From Omphiscola glabra (Eukaryota; Mollusca; Gastropoda; Lymnaeidae), in assembly GCA_964017045.1 (NCBI GenBank), contig OZ024810.1, forward strand, positions 8,301,562 through 8,365,561: a DNA stretch of 64,000 bases. Reading direction: 5' to 3'. A model generated the notes under the pieces. It did no database searches and was not told the origin of the DNA. It worked only from the letters and a program-made list of their open reading frames with translations. The position numbers were made by a program, and so were the translations under genes. Numbering within the stretch: the stretch's first letter is position 1; each line of letters starts with the position of its first letter. This document shows positions 22,565 to 35,030 of this stretch, one piece after another.

Positions 22565-24612
22565 TAATTCCTCTGTCAGGTAGACACATACACTGAAGCC
22601 ATTGCCATAGTTCCACTGACAGGTAGACACACCTCCACTGAAGCCATTGCCATAATTCCTCTGACAGGTAGACACATCTTCACAGAAGCCATTGCCATAG
22701 TTACTCTGACCAGTAGACACACCTCCAATGAAGCCATTGCAATAGTTCCTCTGACAGGTAGACACACTTCCACTGAAGTCATTGCAATAATTTCTATGAC
22801 AGGTAGACACACCTTCACTGAAGCCATTGCCATAGTTCCTCTAACAGGTAGACACACCTCCACTGAAGCCATTGCCATAATTCCTCTGACAGGTAGACAC
22901 ATCTCCACTAAAGCCATTGCCATAGTCCCTCTGACCAGTAGACACACCTCCAATGAAGCCATTGCTATAGTTCCTCTGACCAGTAGACACATCTCCAATG
23001 AAGCCATTGCCATAGTCCCTCTGACCAGTAGACACACCTCCAATGAAGCCATTGCTATAGTTCCTCTGACCAGTAGACACATCTCCAATGAAGCCATTGC
23101 TATAGTTCCTCTGACCAGTAGACACATCTCCAATGAAGCCATTGCCATAGTCCCTCTGACCAGTAGACACACCTCCAATGAAGCCATTGCTATAGTTCCT
23201 CTGACCAGTAGACACATCTCCACTGAAGCCATTGCCATAGTCCCTTTGACCAGTAGACACACCTCCAATGAAGCCATTGCTATAGTTCCTCTGACCAGTA
23301 GACACATCTCCAATGAAGCCATTGCTATAGTTCCTCTGACCAGTAGACACATCTCCAATGAAGCCATTGCTATAGCTCCTCTGACCAGTAGACACACCTA
23401 CAATGAAGCCATTGCCATAGTCCCTCTGACCAGTAGACACACCTCCAATGAAGCCATTGCTATAGTTCCTCTGACCAGTAGACACATCTCAAATGAAACC
23501 ATTGCCATAGTCCCTCTGACCAGTAGACACACCTCCAATGAAGCCATTGCCATAGTCCCTCTGACCAGTAGACACATCTCCAATGAAGCCATTGCCATAG
23601 TCCCTCTGACCAGTAGACACACCTCCAATGAAGTCATTGCCATAGTCCCTCTGACCAGTAGACACACCTCCAATGAAGCCATTTCTATAGTCCCTCTGAC
23701 CAGTAGACACATTTCCAATGAAGCCATTGCCATAGTCCCTCTGACCAGTAGACACACCTCCAATGAAGCCATTGCCATAGTCCCTCTGACCAGTAGACAC
23801 ATCTCCAAAAAAGCCATTGCCATAGTTCCTCTGACAGGTAGACACACCTCCACTGAAGCCATTGCTATACTTTCTATGACAGGTAGACACACCTTCACTG
23901 AAGCCATTGCTATAATTTCTATGACAGGTAGACACGCCTCCACTGAAGCCATTGCTATAGTTCCTCTGACCAGTAGACACATCTCAAATGAAGCCATTGC
24001 CATAGTCCCTCTGACCAGTAGACACACCTCCAATGAAGCCATTGCCATAGTCCCTCTGACCAGTAGACACATCTCCAATGAAGCCATTGCCATAGTCCCT
24101 CTGACCAGTAGACACACCTCCAATGAAGCCATTGCCATAGTCCCTCTGACCAGTAGACACACCTCCAATGAAGCCATTGCCATAGTCCCTCTGACCAGTA
24201 GACACATCTCCAATGAAGCCATTGCTATAGTCCCTCTGACCAGTAGACACATTTCCAATGAAGCCATTGCCATAGTCCCTCTGACCAGTAGACACACCTC
24301 CAATGAAGCCATTGCCATAGTCCCTCTGACCAGTAGACACACCTCCAATGAAGCCATTGCTATAGTTCCTCTGACCAGTAGACACATCTCCAAAGAAGCC
24401 ATTGCCATAGTTCCTCTGACAGGTAGACACACCTCCACTGAAGCCATTGCTATACTTTCTATGACAGGTAGACACGCCTCCACTGAAGCCATTGCTATAA
24501 TTTCTATGACAGGTAGACACGCCTCCACTGAAGCCATTGCTATAATTTCTATGACAGGAAGACACACCTCCACTGAAGCCATTACTATAATTTCCATGAC
24601 GGTTAGACACAC
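22565..24612. repeat. 45-bp tandem array, about 45 copies, with 585-bp higher-order period
   Basis: The unit reads GACCAGTAGACACACCTCCA, ATGAAGCCATTGCCATAGTC, CCTCT. Variants alternate at several positions (ACACC or ACATC, CCATAG or CTATAG, CAGTAG or AGGTAG). A distinctive block (CCAAA-A/G-AAGCC, then CTATACTTTCTATGACAGG) at about 23805-23950 recurs 585 bp (13 units) later at 24390-24535. The unit has several frames free of stops, so both strands give long frames (614 codons on plus, 406 and 273 on minus), all 15-residue repeats such as TSRHTSNEAIAIVPL. I see no splice sites, non-repeat domain or codon bias to make them genes. Confidence 0.95.
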
Positions 24613-25394
24613 CTCCACCTGGCTTTTGCTTGTATCTTGAGTTTACTTTACGTTAAACAAATTGCAGTGTACGCCGTGCGGTATGAAATGGGGCTAACAG
24701 GCTAGCAGTCGGGGACATCACATCACAAGGGCGCTGTTAGGATGATCCACTTAACAAGAGTTATTAAGTTGCTCTATATGCTACCGGGATGTCTGTAAAA
24801 CACTGGTCATTCATATCTAACACTCCCTTAACCTCGTTAATTTCCTATTTCAATATGTTGTACTGTATATTACTGTATACATCAGCACGGGGCAGCAAAA
24901 CGAATTTAAACAAACTACTATTGTTTTAAAGAGCGTTTAAAAAAAATTAGAATTAGAGTATACAATACCATTAATTTAAGTAGCAAACTTAAAAGCTATT
25001 ACGCCCCCACAACCGGGCCAGTTTTTGTTTTCTCCCCAAGAGCTGCCGCTGCCAGCACCTGCATAGAGATTGAAATTTCTGCTAATTCCGTTAATCTCTC
25101 TCAGTTAGCTGGTGAGCCACGGGGGAAGTAGGTAGCGCGCCGAGTGCTAGGTATGCCTTTGATTTCACACGTAGGACTGTTATCTTTCCTTGTAGTCATG
25201 TGTGCGTGACATCTCTTGCTGGGACGAGATCGGTAGATACTAACTGCTTACTCTCGTGTCTCGAGAATGTGCAAGCAGCCAGAAAGGTGGTGGGCTTAAG
25301 TTAAATCTAAGATCGAATTGCAACGCTCCGCTTGCAACTGACACAAAGAGAGAAATCACCACAATCAACAAGAGCACGGGTCTCATCAATCAAG
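24613..25394. other. No gene recognised
   Basis: Mixed-composition sequence of about 780 bases with no repeat or exon that I can support. Confidence 0.4.
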
Positions 25395-25624
25395 AACCCA
25401 TGTTCAGTAATAATCGGAGAAATCCTATCAATCAACAAGAACCCATGTCCAGTATTAATCGGGGAAATCCTATCAATCAAGAACCTATGTCCAGTAATAA
25501 TCGGGGAAATCCTATCTATCAAGAACCTATGTCAAGTAATAATCGGGGAAATCCTATCAATCAAGAACCAATGTCAAGTAATAATCGGGGAAATCCTATC
25601 AATCAAGAACCAATGTCCAGTAAA
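25395..25624. repeat. 42-bp tandem array, about 5.5 copies
   Basis: Units join AATAATCGGGGAAATCCTAT and CAATCAAGAACCCATGTCCA plus GT. The 129-codon plus frame through it encodes a 14-residue repeat (SSNNRGNPINQEPM) and is most likely a by-product. Confidence 0.93.
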
Positions 25625-26624
25625 GTTTCTACTCAAATCGCTTAGAGTTGTTAATTCTTCTAATGGACTGTGAGATTAAAGGTAAGGGGTAGTCGGTACG
25701 GGCCACGAGCATCCCATACCACAATAGATAGGGTACCTACGCCCTCCCCCCGCCTTGGTGTCAGCAACATTTTCGGACATAATGCATATCTATTAGCGAC
25801 ACTCAAAATATAACATTTCAAATACACTCAGTACAAGGGGACTAACACACCACAAGGCGGCTAATACACCACAAGGTGACCAGCCAGCACACGACAACTA
25901 GTCCAGCCAAAACACCACAATGACCACAAGGTTACCATAAACACAACATGAATCATTCAATCAATAATCTGGTCTAAGATAATCTATATTATGCTTCAGG
26001 GGTCAGTCAGCCCTTGGGTACAGTTTCTACTCGACGTTTCTCGCCTATAATTCAAGGTTGCACCTGGGACATTATTACCTTCACCGACCCATTCTCCGTC
26101 ATTACTACAGACCCCTATTCAATACCCTGGCACTATAGCTATGGATTATAAAGAATTATCCAAGGGGCGTGCTTTACGCTGGTTCACAAAATAGGACAGA
26201 GGGCTGGATTTAATATAAAACACTTTTTCTAAATCAATAATTGTTCCTAGTTAAAGGGTAATTCATTTGTTTGGGATAATTACTTTAAGAAAACGATATT
26301 ATAATTATATCGTATAAAAGTTCCCTGAGTGAATTTTAAGCGATAAAACACTCAGACGTAAGATAGATGTGTACATGAATTAACCAGAGCGCTAACGAAG
26401 CTGGCGGAGGAATAGGAAATAAGCCGAGCATTATTAGCAATGAAAAACTACCAAAACAGAGTGTAGTCAAGTGTGGTGTGTTCATTTGAATACACGGGGT
26501 TGGTGTGTATGTGTCGTCTATTTGGAGGATCCTAATTGACACAAGTGAAAGTTTGTGCTCTCAGTAAGAGTACGTTTGCAATGAAAATTAACATTCACAA
26601 GATGTCACTTCAAGCCATAATCGG
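25625..26624. other. No gene recognised
   Basis: Short imperfect CACCACAAGG repeats at 25845-25930; otherwise nothing recognisable. Confidence 0.4.
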
Positions 26625-26935
26625 ATAATATCTCAATAACTGGACAATATCCCAGTAACTGGATAATATCCTAATAAATGGAAAATACCCCAATAACTTG
26701 ACAATATCCCATTTACTTGACTATATCCCAAATAATGGACAATACTCCAATAAATGGAAAATAACTCCTTAACTGGACAATATCACAACTGGTCAGTATC
26801 CAAACTGGAAAATATCCCAACAACAACAACTGGGCAATATTCCAACAACTGGACAGGATCCAAAGAAAAGAACAAGGTAACATTGACTACACAAAAAACT
26901 GGACAAGATTCCAACAAATAAACAAAGACACATTT
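26625..26935. repeat. Diverged tandem array, about 20-bp unit
   Basis: Around fifteen degraded copies of ACTGGACAATATCCCAATAA with single-base and length changes. Confidence 0.85.
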
Positions 26936-28035
26936 CTTTGCTCACTGTGTTACTATCCTGCCCTCAATCCGGCTGCCCTACAACCCAACCATTTCAACTC
27001 GGTCGACCTTAATTTGAAACAGACGCAACGACTTTATGTGCATGTGGGGCTGGGTGTTAGGATAACGTCACCTCCCACTACACCAGACGACCAGGAGTGG
27101 GAAGACACACAGACGAAAGCATGTTGACACAAGGACATGTCGCCATGCACAAGGGGCACTTACATGTGCAAGCGCTTCCTTTTATGTTGAAGGTCGTGGT
27201 AGACAGACAGTAGTTCTTTGCCGGTCCAAGCCGGTTTTGGCAAGGGATAAACAAGGTGGTGGTGGAAAGGGAGGGGGGGGGGTTCGGGGTGGTCAACATT
27301 TGGATTTAGTTAAAGAAGCTGGCCAGGTGCCGGCACGTGTTAGTTTTTAGGTTATGGCAAAGTTGACTATAACTAATTTGTTTATTTAATTATCACAGAT
27401 TTTTTTCACCAAAAAAAACACCGATATAATACATTTTCATCTGATGTTTTCAGTAGCAGCAGCTATAACTGGATGTGACCCGACCCCACGCGTCCAAACA
27501 GGACACTTCCGCTGCCAACTCAACTGGACACGCAAATCAAGGTTAATATTAATATACAGTAATACCAAATTTCTCCCCGTTTCCCTGATATATCCCCATT
27601 CAGGTTTTAGATCTCCACTGAGTGCGCTGCACTTGGACGGCTGTTTTTTAAAGAGCTGAACACGTAATTTTTGTATTTCAGTTTTATTGAAACATCACCA
27701 GCCTACGTATTCAAGTGTTTATAAAGAAAAAAACCCACTAGACCCTTACATTTACATCCAACATCCACAGTTTGAGAAAACTTTAACATTTTAAAGCAGA
27801 GAAACAGCCGAGGAGTCTGGGGGCGTCAACAAAACAAACAAACCAAAGAAGAAAACAAACAAAAGAAAACAAAAAATGACATTTCGTTCTCTCCAAAACT
27901 CCATCAACACCACATTTAAGAAAGAGAAACGCCTGAAGAATTGCTATTTTTAGCACATCCGCGGGGACTCATTTTGAAGACAAGTGCTCAGAGGAACATT
28001 CGTTTTAAACAGCAGATTGTTAGGAGGGCGCGAGG
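26936..28035. other. No gene recognised
   Basis: A GT/G-rich patch at 27255-27295 and A-rich sequence at 27825-27880. No exon supported. Confidence 0.4.
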
Positions 28036-28210
28036 CAGTGGCGTAGTGAGGGGGGCATCATGCCCCGGGCGTTACTCACAAAGGGGCACCAAATGGTATA
28101 TTTTACTATAATATTGTATGGTTTTCGAATAGGGGGGGGGCTCTAAAAAGGTATTGGGGGCGCTAAAAGGTATTGTGCCCCGGGCACGAGTTAAGCTCGC
28201 TACGCCACTG
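28036..28210. mobile_element. hAT-like miniature element (CAGTGGCGTAG ends)
   Basis: The 175-bp element starts CAGTGGCGTAGTGAG and ends CTCGCTACGCCACTG, a near-perfect terminal inverted repeat. Flanks are GCGCGAGG (28028-28035) and CCGCGAGG (28211-28218), an 8-bp duplication with one mismatch, typical of hAT. A second inner inverted pair (GCCCCGGGCG and GTGCCCCGGGCAC) is present. It is non-coding. Confidence 0.85.
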
Positions 28211-28434
28211 CCGCGAGGAAGTCGTGTGGTGAGTTCCTGAATTGTACGGAATATACGTTTCAAGAAAGACAAGCTCTCATGCATGTATCCTGCAGGTAAA
28301 GCCAAAGACTTAGCCCATCAGTTAAATTGCTCCCTAGCAGCTGCAGGTAAACATGGAGTGCTCTCATAAACTTATAGTTCCTATGGGTAAACATCCGCAC
28401 AGGTATACCTGTTAAATCTTTAGTTCCTTAGGTA

Positions 28435-28645
28435 AAAATTAACAAATCTTTTCCAGTAGAGGTTTAACATCATTACAGGTACTGATAAACCTCTTTTTCC
28501 TATACGCAAACATCCGTACAAGTCTACCTCATAAACCCCTGGTTCCTATAGGTAAGAATGACAAAACCTTTCAGTACAGGTTTAACATCATTACAGGTAC
28601 TGATAAACCTCGTTTTCCTATACGCAAACATCCGTACACAACTCT
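28435..28645. repeat. Two-copy direct repeat of about 120 bp
   Basis: AGGTTTAACATCATTACAGG, then TACTGATAAACCTC, then CCTATACGCAAACATCCGTA occurs at about 28452-28520 and 28577-28640. Confidence 0.85.
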
Positions 28646-28685
28646 AACCTCTAGAAATATACAAAATTGGAGCAATATTCTAGGC

Positions 28686-28883
28686 CAGCGGTTCGCAACC
28701 TGTGGGTCACGACACCTTTGGGGGTCGAACGACCCTTTCACACGGGGTCGTCTAAGAACATCGGAAAACACATATACTCTACAGTTAGGAAGTAGTAAAG
28801 ATATTAACTTTGTGGTTGGGTGTCGCCACTACTTGAGGAACTGCATGAAAGGGTCGCAGCATTAGGAAGTTTGTGGACCACTG
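28686..28883 (+). mobile_element. SPIN-like hAT miniature element
   Basis: It starts CAGCGGTTCGCAACCTGTG and ends GGAAGTTTGTGGACCACTG, with the family blocks GGGGGTCGAACGACC and ATCGGAAAACACATA. Flanks TTCTAGGC (28678-28685) and TTCTAGGA (28884-28891) are an 8-bp duplication with one mismatch. 198 bp, the same orientation as the outer element at 4630. Confidence 0.9.
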
Positions 28884-29112
28884 TTCTAGGACAATTGGGC
28901 AGATCGATCAAATGAATCGAATGAATTTCTTACATTGAGAGTTAACCACGAGGCCTAATTGACTCAAGAAGCAGCTTCATATTCGTCCCGGGATGGACAT
29001 CAGTTAGTTATGGGTAAATAAAAAAAATTAAATAAACACAATACAACAACCTCAACCACCGAAGTCAGTTTAAAAAAATCGCCGATCTACGCAAACAGCT
29101 TTAAATAATGAT

Positions 29113-29185
29113 AATTATTATTATTGGTTGTCTTGTACAGCGCGGTACCCCAGCCTAGGGCTAGGCTCACAGCGCTGTACATAAA
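29113..29185 (-). mobile_element. 3' tail of a retroposon with (ATA)n end
   Basis: On the minus strand TGTACAGCGCTGTGAGCC leads into CTAGGCTGGGG, CGCGCTGTACAAGAC and then an ATAATAAT tail. That layout suits a SINE or LINE 3' end. The inverted TGTACAGCGC pair can form a hairpin. Confidence 0.5.
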
Positions 29186-29639
29186 AATATTAGCCAAAGA
29201 GACATTATCGTGACAGTAAAATAAAAGACATTTATGTTATAAAGGACAGCTGTATAGAGACAAAACAAAAAACAAATGTAGTCTTACCGTTAACTCTTTG
29301 ACAAATAATTTACAGGTAACCCAAAAAAAAAAAAAATTAATGCCATAAAAATTCGTTTCGTTTGGCGTACGTCTATAAATCGCCTGTCTGCGCTACCCAT
29401 AATTAAGCCCAGGCCGTGACTTTAAGATAAAAACAATGATCATTTAAACGCTCCCTCGTACATCATCGAACACACAGGTTTGCAAAGTGTTAACCCTCAT
29501 TCTCAAAAAGATTATCCAATGGTGGCTTACGCTAGTCATTACTAGAAAAGGCAAAAGAATAACAAGGGATATCTCGGCTATCCATTTACACGACGGCATA
29601 AACCCAATCACAGTCAAGGCCACTCTTGGAAATGGGAAA

Positions 29640-29990
29640 GAACTCGGAACATCCATTGACTCTAGTTGATTGGGGTGTTTAGCCAGGCTGGTAGAGTTAC
29701 ACAACGGCTCTGTTTGTGTGATCTGTTTGTGTGTGTGAGCACGCAAGGATCTCTAGATAAAACGGAAATAACTTGAACATCCATTGACTCATGTTCACTG
29801 AGGTGTTTAGAGTGGCTGGTAGAGTTACAGAAAGGTTATGTTTGTGTGTGTGCGAGCACGCAAGGATCTCTGGATAAAACTGAAATAACTCGAACCTCCA
29901 TTGAATCAAGTTCATTGAGGTGTTAAGCAAGGCTGGTGAAGTTTCACAACGGCTCCATTTGTGTGTGTGTGTGTGAGCACGAAATGATCC
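29640..29990. repeat. Three-copy tandem repeat, about 120-bp unit
   Basis: Each copy runs GAACATCCATTGACTC, GTGTTTAG..GGCTGGTAGAGTTAC, TTTGTGTGTGTG, GAGCACGCAAGGATCTCT, AGATAAAAC. The last copy ends in three CCCTAA units (29993-30006), a short telomere-like run. Confidence 0.88.
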
Positions 29991-30009
29991 CTAACCCTAA
30001 CCCTAGATA

Positions 30010-31534
30010 AAACTGAATGCATGTAACATCATCTGGACAGCCAAACAGAAAACAGCATTGAGTGGTCGGTGGCAATGGGAGTCACTCCATAGTGTTAACT
30101 TGTCATGAGCCGAACTCGTTACTTGTGCTAGGTGGTTGCTGTGAGTGTGCGAAGTAAACAAAGCGTAGCTTCGAGAAATATATTTGTGTAAAATATAACT
30201 GTTGCAAGCCTGGTCGCAAATTATAATATAATATACTTAAATCAAGGGAAGCAACACTTATATAAATATGTATGATGTTATTTCCCTTGGGCTCCGATTG
30301 GTCGAACAGGACCTTGTAACTAAGGTGTACAGACAACGATGAGGTCCATCTCTTAGCCAACGTTTTAGTGAGGGAGTCGGAAACCGTTTTTGAATGAGGA
30401 GACCATTTTGATTAATTATAACATTTATGAGAAAAGTATGGGGCCCAAAGTAGAGTGGCGTCACATTAGAGTGGCAGGTGGGTGCTTGCGGGTGTGTTGG
30501 TCGGTTGGGGGGGGGGGGGTGCGACCTTGAGTTGCATGACACAATCAAAGTGATGGAATGATAGCTGTTTAACAGTCGGCCCCAATCGTTTGAAGCAATT
30601 AATCGATTAAATGCGCCCCCCCCCAATTACCCGTTTTTTGTTCCCGTGCATGTTATTTAGCTATAGCGATTAATGTCGGGTATGAATGGCAGGTGTAACA
30701 GCGCACCACTGAGAGTTTAATGTGTAGTTTACATCACATAACGGCTCGCTAGTTGGCTGCAATAAAACATGGGTGCGTTGATCAAGGGGCAGTAAATCTC
30801 GTGAATTTATTTGTACAAAAGGAAATAGGATGTACAATTAATTATTAATGTGACTCGGGCCAACATCAGCAAGGGGGATTGGAGCGGGGGGGGGGGGGGG
30901 GGCGCAAATCGGACTGCGGGGAATCAATCAAGCTACGTAATAAGAAAATGTTAGCATTCTGGCGAACCAAGGATTGTTTTAGCCTGACGTCTTCGTGGTA
31001 AAAAATTCTTTGGGTTTGTTTCCATTGAAAGTTGCTTAATGTATGAGGTAATGTTTTAGTCCAGTGTCTTTATCAGGACTGTTATCTTTACGCGATAACA
31101 GCAAGCCTTAACAGTTGCATTTACAGTTAAATCTTAATGTGTACAAAAATAATAATTTTTTTTAAATTTCACAAAAGCCTTTCGGGGTTGCAACAAAAGT
31201 TTGTTGGAAGTAGACACGACATAGTAACAACATAACAGACATATAATAGGTCTAACAAGTAATTGTGAAAATAAAGATCTATTCCTTTTATCCAATTACT
31301 TGTAGGAATAGACATAAAATGTGACAATTGTGAAAACAGACCTGCCGTTATAGTGATAAAAAAAAAAATAATTGCGATAACTAAAATGGCATAACCTTAG
31401 GTCTTAGAAATAACATCTGTTTTATGAAAGTAGGTGTTTCTTGGCCACATCTGCCGATGGCTTAAGACTTTTGGGCAACGCTAGAATGTTAGTCTCTGAA
31501 AATGTGAAAGAATGTTGTGTCATCGGCAACGAGT
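30010..31534. other. No gene recognised; long G runs
   Basis: G homopolymers at 30508-30519 and 30887-30902 and a hAT-like fragment near 30378-30450. No exon is supported. Confidence 0.4.
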
Positions 31535-31650
31535 CAATGGGCCAAGTTTCAGCTCGACAGGTTGACGGGAAATTGGTCAATTAGCCGTTCGAAGATTTTG
31601 CCGGTCCGCCACCCAGCCACGAACGAAAGCGAATTTAATATAGATTATAT
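31535..31650 (+). mobile_element. Non-LTR type 3' tail
   Basis: GCCAAGTTTCAGCTCGACAG, GTTGACGGGAAATTGGTCAA, CGAAGATTTTGCCGGTCCGC and ACGAACGAAAG lead to a final AATTTAATATAGATTATATA. The last 65 bases recur at 34963-35028. This style of conserved tail ending in a short TA repeat is typical of RTE-like LINEs and their SINEs (family knowledge; assignment inferred). Confidence 0.6.
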
Positions 31651-32334
31651 AGGATTTCAAAACAAAATAGCATTGTGTTAGCGAATGTCATAAAAGGTGC
31701 TGAAAGGTCTGTGGTGCTGAAAAAGTTTATTGTTACGTACCGATGGGCTGGCTCTATCCTGCATGCCCTTCATTCGTTTGTCTCAAAACAAGATTTTTGA
31801 ACCGACCCCTGGGATTTATATATATATATACCTAATACTGACGGCTCCGTTGCATTACAATACAGTTTTGGCTGAACAACCTGTCCTTGCCGGTTAGAGG
31901 TGGATGGAGGGAGTGGCAAAGATGTACTGATCAAAGATAACAACAATATTGAGACTTACGGAATAGATTAAAACAGGTCAGAACAGTGAAACATATCCAT
32001 AGAACACCACCGACACACCTGCCACTTGCAACAAACGAAATAATGTGGACATCCTCGTTAGATTTAAGAAGATGTCTGTCTACCCAGCCACACACAAGGT
32101 TATACACGCGAAATGGAGGGCTGTCCTCTCAGACATTCTGTCTACTCCACGAAATGACAGAGAGCTACTCTCTCATCCACTCTCCCTCGCGACACGCAAA
32201 TACAGGTAGAGCAGGTAAAAAAAAACTGTCTACAGTGGGGGAGGCGAAAGTTTGTTTAACTACATGCTTTGGAATGGTTGCGTACCCAGGTACAGCGGGG
32301 AGGGGGAGGATCTTTGCCTATGTGTTCTATAAAT

Positions 32335-32925
32335 CACAGGCCAATAGGCCTCACATATTAGGGCAAGTAGGTCTCACACATTAGGGCAAGTAGGTCTCAC
32401 ACATTAGGGCAAGTAGGTCTCACACATTAGGGCAAGTAGGTCTCACACATTAGGGCAAGTAGGTCTCACACATTAGGGCAAGTAGGTCTCACACATTAGG
32501 GCAAGTAGGTCTCACACCTTAGGGCAAGTAGGTCTCACACATTAGGGCAAGTAGGTCTCACACATTAGGGCAAGTAGGTCTAACACATTAGGGCAAGTAG
32601 GTCTCACACATCAGGGCAAGTAGGTCTCACACATCAGGGCAAGTAGGTCTCACACATCAGGACAATAGGTCTCACACATCAGGGCAAGAGGCCTCACACA
32701 TCAGGGCAATAGGTCTCACACATAAGGGCAGTTAGCCTCACACGTCAGGGCAGTTGGCCTCACACATCTGGGCAAGTAAGTCTCACATCAGGGCAAGTAA
32801 GTCTCACACATCAGGGCAAGTAAGTCTCACACATAAGGGCAAGTAACTCTCACACATCAGGGCAAGTAAGTCTCACACATCCGGGGCAAGTCAGTCCCAC
32901 ACACCGGGGCGAGTTAACAAATGCC
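32335..32925. repeat. 23-bp tandem array, about 25 copies
   Basis: The unit is AGGTCTCACACATTAGGGCA plus AGT. The left half is near identical; copies right of 32650 are increasingly diverged. This gradient suggests homogenisation from the left. Confidence 0.95.
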
Positions 32926-33577
32926 TATAGTCGAGGACAGTTATGCATCCAAAATCTCAATTTTACTCAGCTATTTAACATGCATAAATTTTGCTCCTTT
33001 TTCAATATTTGATCATTGTACAGTGTGCAGCTTCAAATAGCACGACTTGACAAGTGTTTTACTATTATTACAACTGTCAGAACGGGCGATGATCTCATGT
33101 GCTATCACTTGCCTCGTGTGTATTGGTAACGCTGCTTAAATCAGCAACATAAAGTTTATATTCACCAGGGGCGAAGCGGTGAACGGTTCAAGAAATTATT
33201 GGTGATCTTTGTCCGGGATGCTCAACCTATTCGACTCCAACCAATTTATTATTTTTAAAAACTGTCACGGCGATTTCCATTTGAGACTCAATTTTGGGTT
33301 TTCACAATATTTGACAATTCTTCCCGGGTACCCGTCAGAATGTCTAACTTTATGTGTAGTACCGGAGCTTAGTGCCTGCTCCCGTCGGTTGCCACCTTCT
33401 CCACCCAGAACCTCTGCCCGCGAGGTTAGGGGGGTCATTCAAAAATTATGTCACGCACATCGGTGGAGGTCGGTCACGAAATTGTGACCATGCGTTATGA
33501 AAGAGGGGGATTGGGGGGTGGGTAAAAGTCGGCCAAACAACGAGATGTCCTTTATGGATTGCCCACATTAACATTTA

Positions 33578-33751
33578 GGGTCGGTTCACACGATCAAATT
33601 TTCCTTCAAGCATTTGATGCAATTCGTGTATGAAGCCTTGTCACAGCGTTCAAATTACTATTTGATCCAATTCCCCCAAAAAAGAAACCACGCACAAAAT
33701 AGTGCGTTCAAACAACAATTTGACGCGAAATTTCATCGTGTGAACTGACAC
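33578..33751. mobile_element. PIF/Harbinger-like miniature element with TTA duplication
   Basis: The left end GGGTCGGTTCACACGATCAA and the right end TTTCATCGTGTGAACTGACAC form an inverted repeat of about 25 bases. Both sides are flanked by TTA (33575-33577 and 33752-33754). A 3-bp TWA duplication is characteristic of PIF/Harbinger. 174 bp, non-coding. Confidence 0.75.
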
Positions 33752-33754
33752 TTA

Positions 33755-34954
33755 GGCCGCAGAATAGAGTAGCGCTGTCTTCGTGTGTATTTACAAGTGG
33801 CCGTGCATCTAAGCAACTGGACTGCAGCGCTGATATATGCCATCTCGCGGGTATCCAAGTTTACAGCTATACTGCCCGGGTACCCGTTGACATCCCGGTG
33901 GCTCTGAAGTTGGCGGCTAATTTAAATCAATACATGTGCATGTCCCCTGTGCCGTTCGTATGGGGTCTACTGCCTGGACTGGGCTTGAGTTTTTTTAATT
34001 TTAAAAAAGCATATATAATAGGTGTGTCTGGAAGGAAAAAGGGGGGGGGGGGGTAATGTTGAGATTTGGCCCCTGGCGGAATTCAGTCAAGGTCCGACAC
34101 TGCAGGACCTTCCCCCTAATACACATTACTTCCAAATGGTTATAGTCTGGAATATCGCCCAAGCCCTGGAGAGCAGGGCAGCCGTCTCCAGACCTACACA
34201 CTAGATCTGGAGCAGGCTTCTTATCGCCCAGGAAAGACTTTCCCCACTTTTTTTTCCCAGGGTATAACACAAAGATGAACGTACGAGGGAAAAGTCCATG
34301 TAGTTGTCAATGTTTCATAAAGGCGCGATAAGACGGCTTATCTTTCAAGTCTTTGAAGGGCGGTACAAACTCCCAAGCCTAGGCCAATATTGACACACGT
34401 TGGGACATGTACTCCTTTCAGGAATCTAGAGCAGAATTTTGGGGCATAACCCCCACGCAACCACTGACTTTCAACACCCCCCCCCAAAAAAAAAAATACA
34501 GGACAGACGCAATCTTACTTCCGGAAGCAAATCCAGTTTTTTTTTAAAAAATAATAATTATATCAATCGTTTATCACTAGTAAAGTTTAAAAATATTGTG
34601 TGGCTTGTCACAATTTAACTGGGTCTGCACAAAACTGTGACCAAGTATATAGGCATGTGGTGTCCTAAATTCTGAATTGGAGGTCATTACCCGAAGATCA
34701 TTCAAATTTGAAAGTCAGTTTTTTTACTATAACTTCCAATCAAATGTTCGGGAAAGGGGATCCCATTTTTCGTGGAGGCTAAAAACTCATTCTTAGAATC
34801 GTATGCCGACGAAAGAATCGTATGCCGGAGACAGAATTGTATGCCGGGCCCGGAGACAGAATCGTATGCCGGAGACAGAATCGTATTGTGACTAAGATTT
34901 CTCTCCCAGGATCCCGAAAGAATTTGAGTAAACCAAAGGCTTCCCGTGATATTT
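33755..34954. other. No gene recognised
   Basis: Homopolymer G at 34041-34053, A at 34487-34496, and short GTATGCCGGAGACAGAATC repeats at 34800-34885. No supported exon. Confidence 0.4.
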
Positions 34955-35030
34955 CGCCATCCGAAGATTTTGCCGGTCCGCCACCCAGCCACGAACGAAA
35001 GCAAATTTAATATAGAGTATAGAGACAGTT
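34955..35030 (+). mobile_element. Second copy of the non-LTR 3' tail
   Basis: CGAAGATTTTGCCGGTCCGC, then CACCCAGCCACGAACGAAAG, then AAATTTAATATAGAGTATAG matches 31590-31650 with only a few differences. It is truncated at the 5' side. Confidence 0.65.

Noticed and set aside
22796..24640. 614-codon plus-strand open frame
   Set aside because: It is entirely a 15-residue repeat over a 45-bp satellite, with comparably long frames on the other strand; the period divisible by three explains it.
29993..30006. CCCTAA repeats as a telomere
   Set aside because: Only about three units inside ordinary repeat sequence.
31986..32384. 132-codon plus frame
   Set aside because: No domain recognised, no splice context, and its end runs into the 23-bp satellite.
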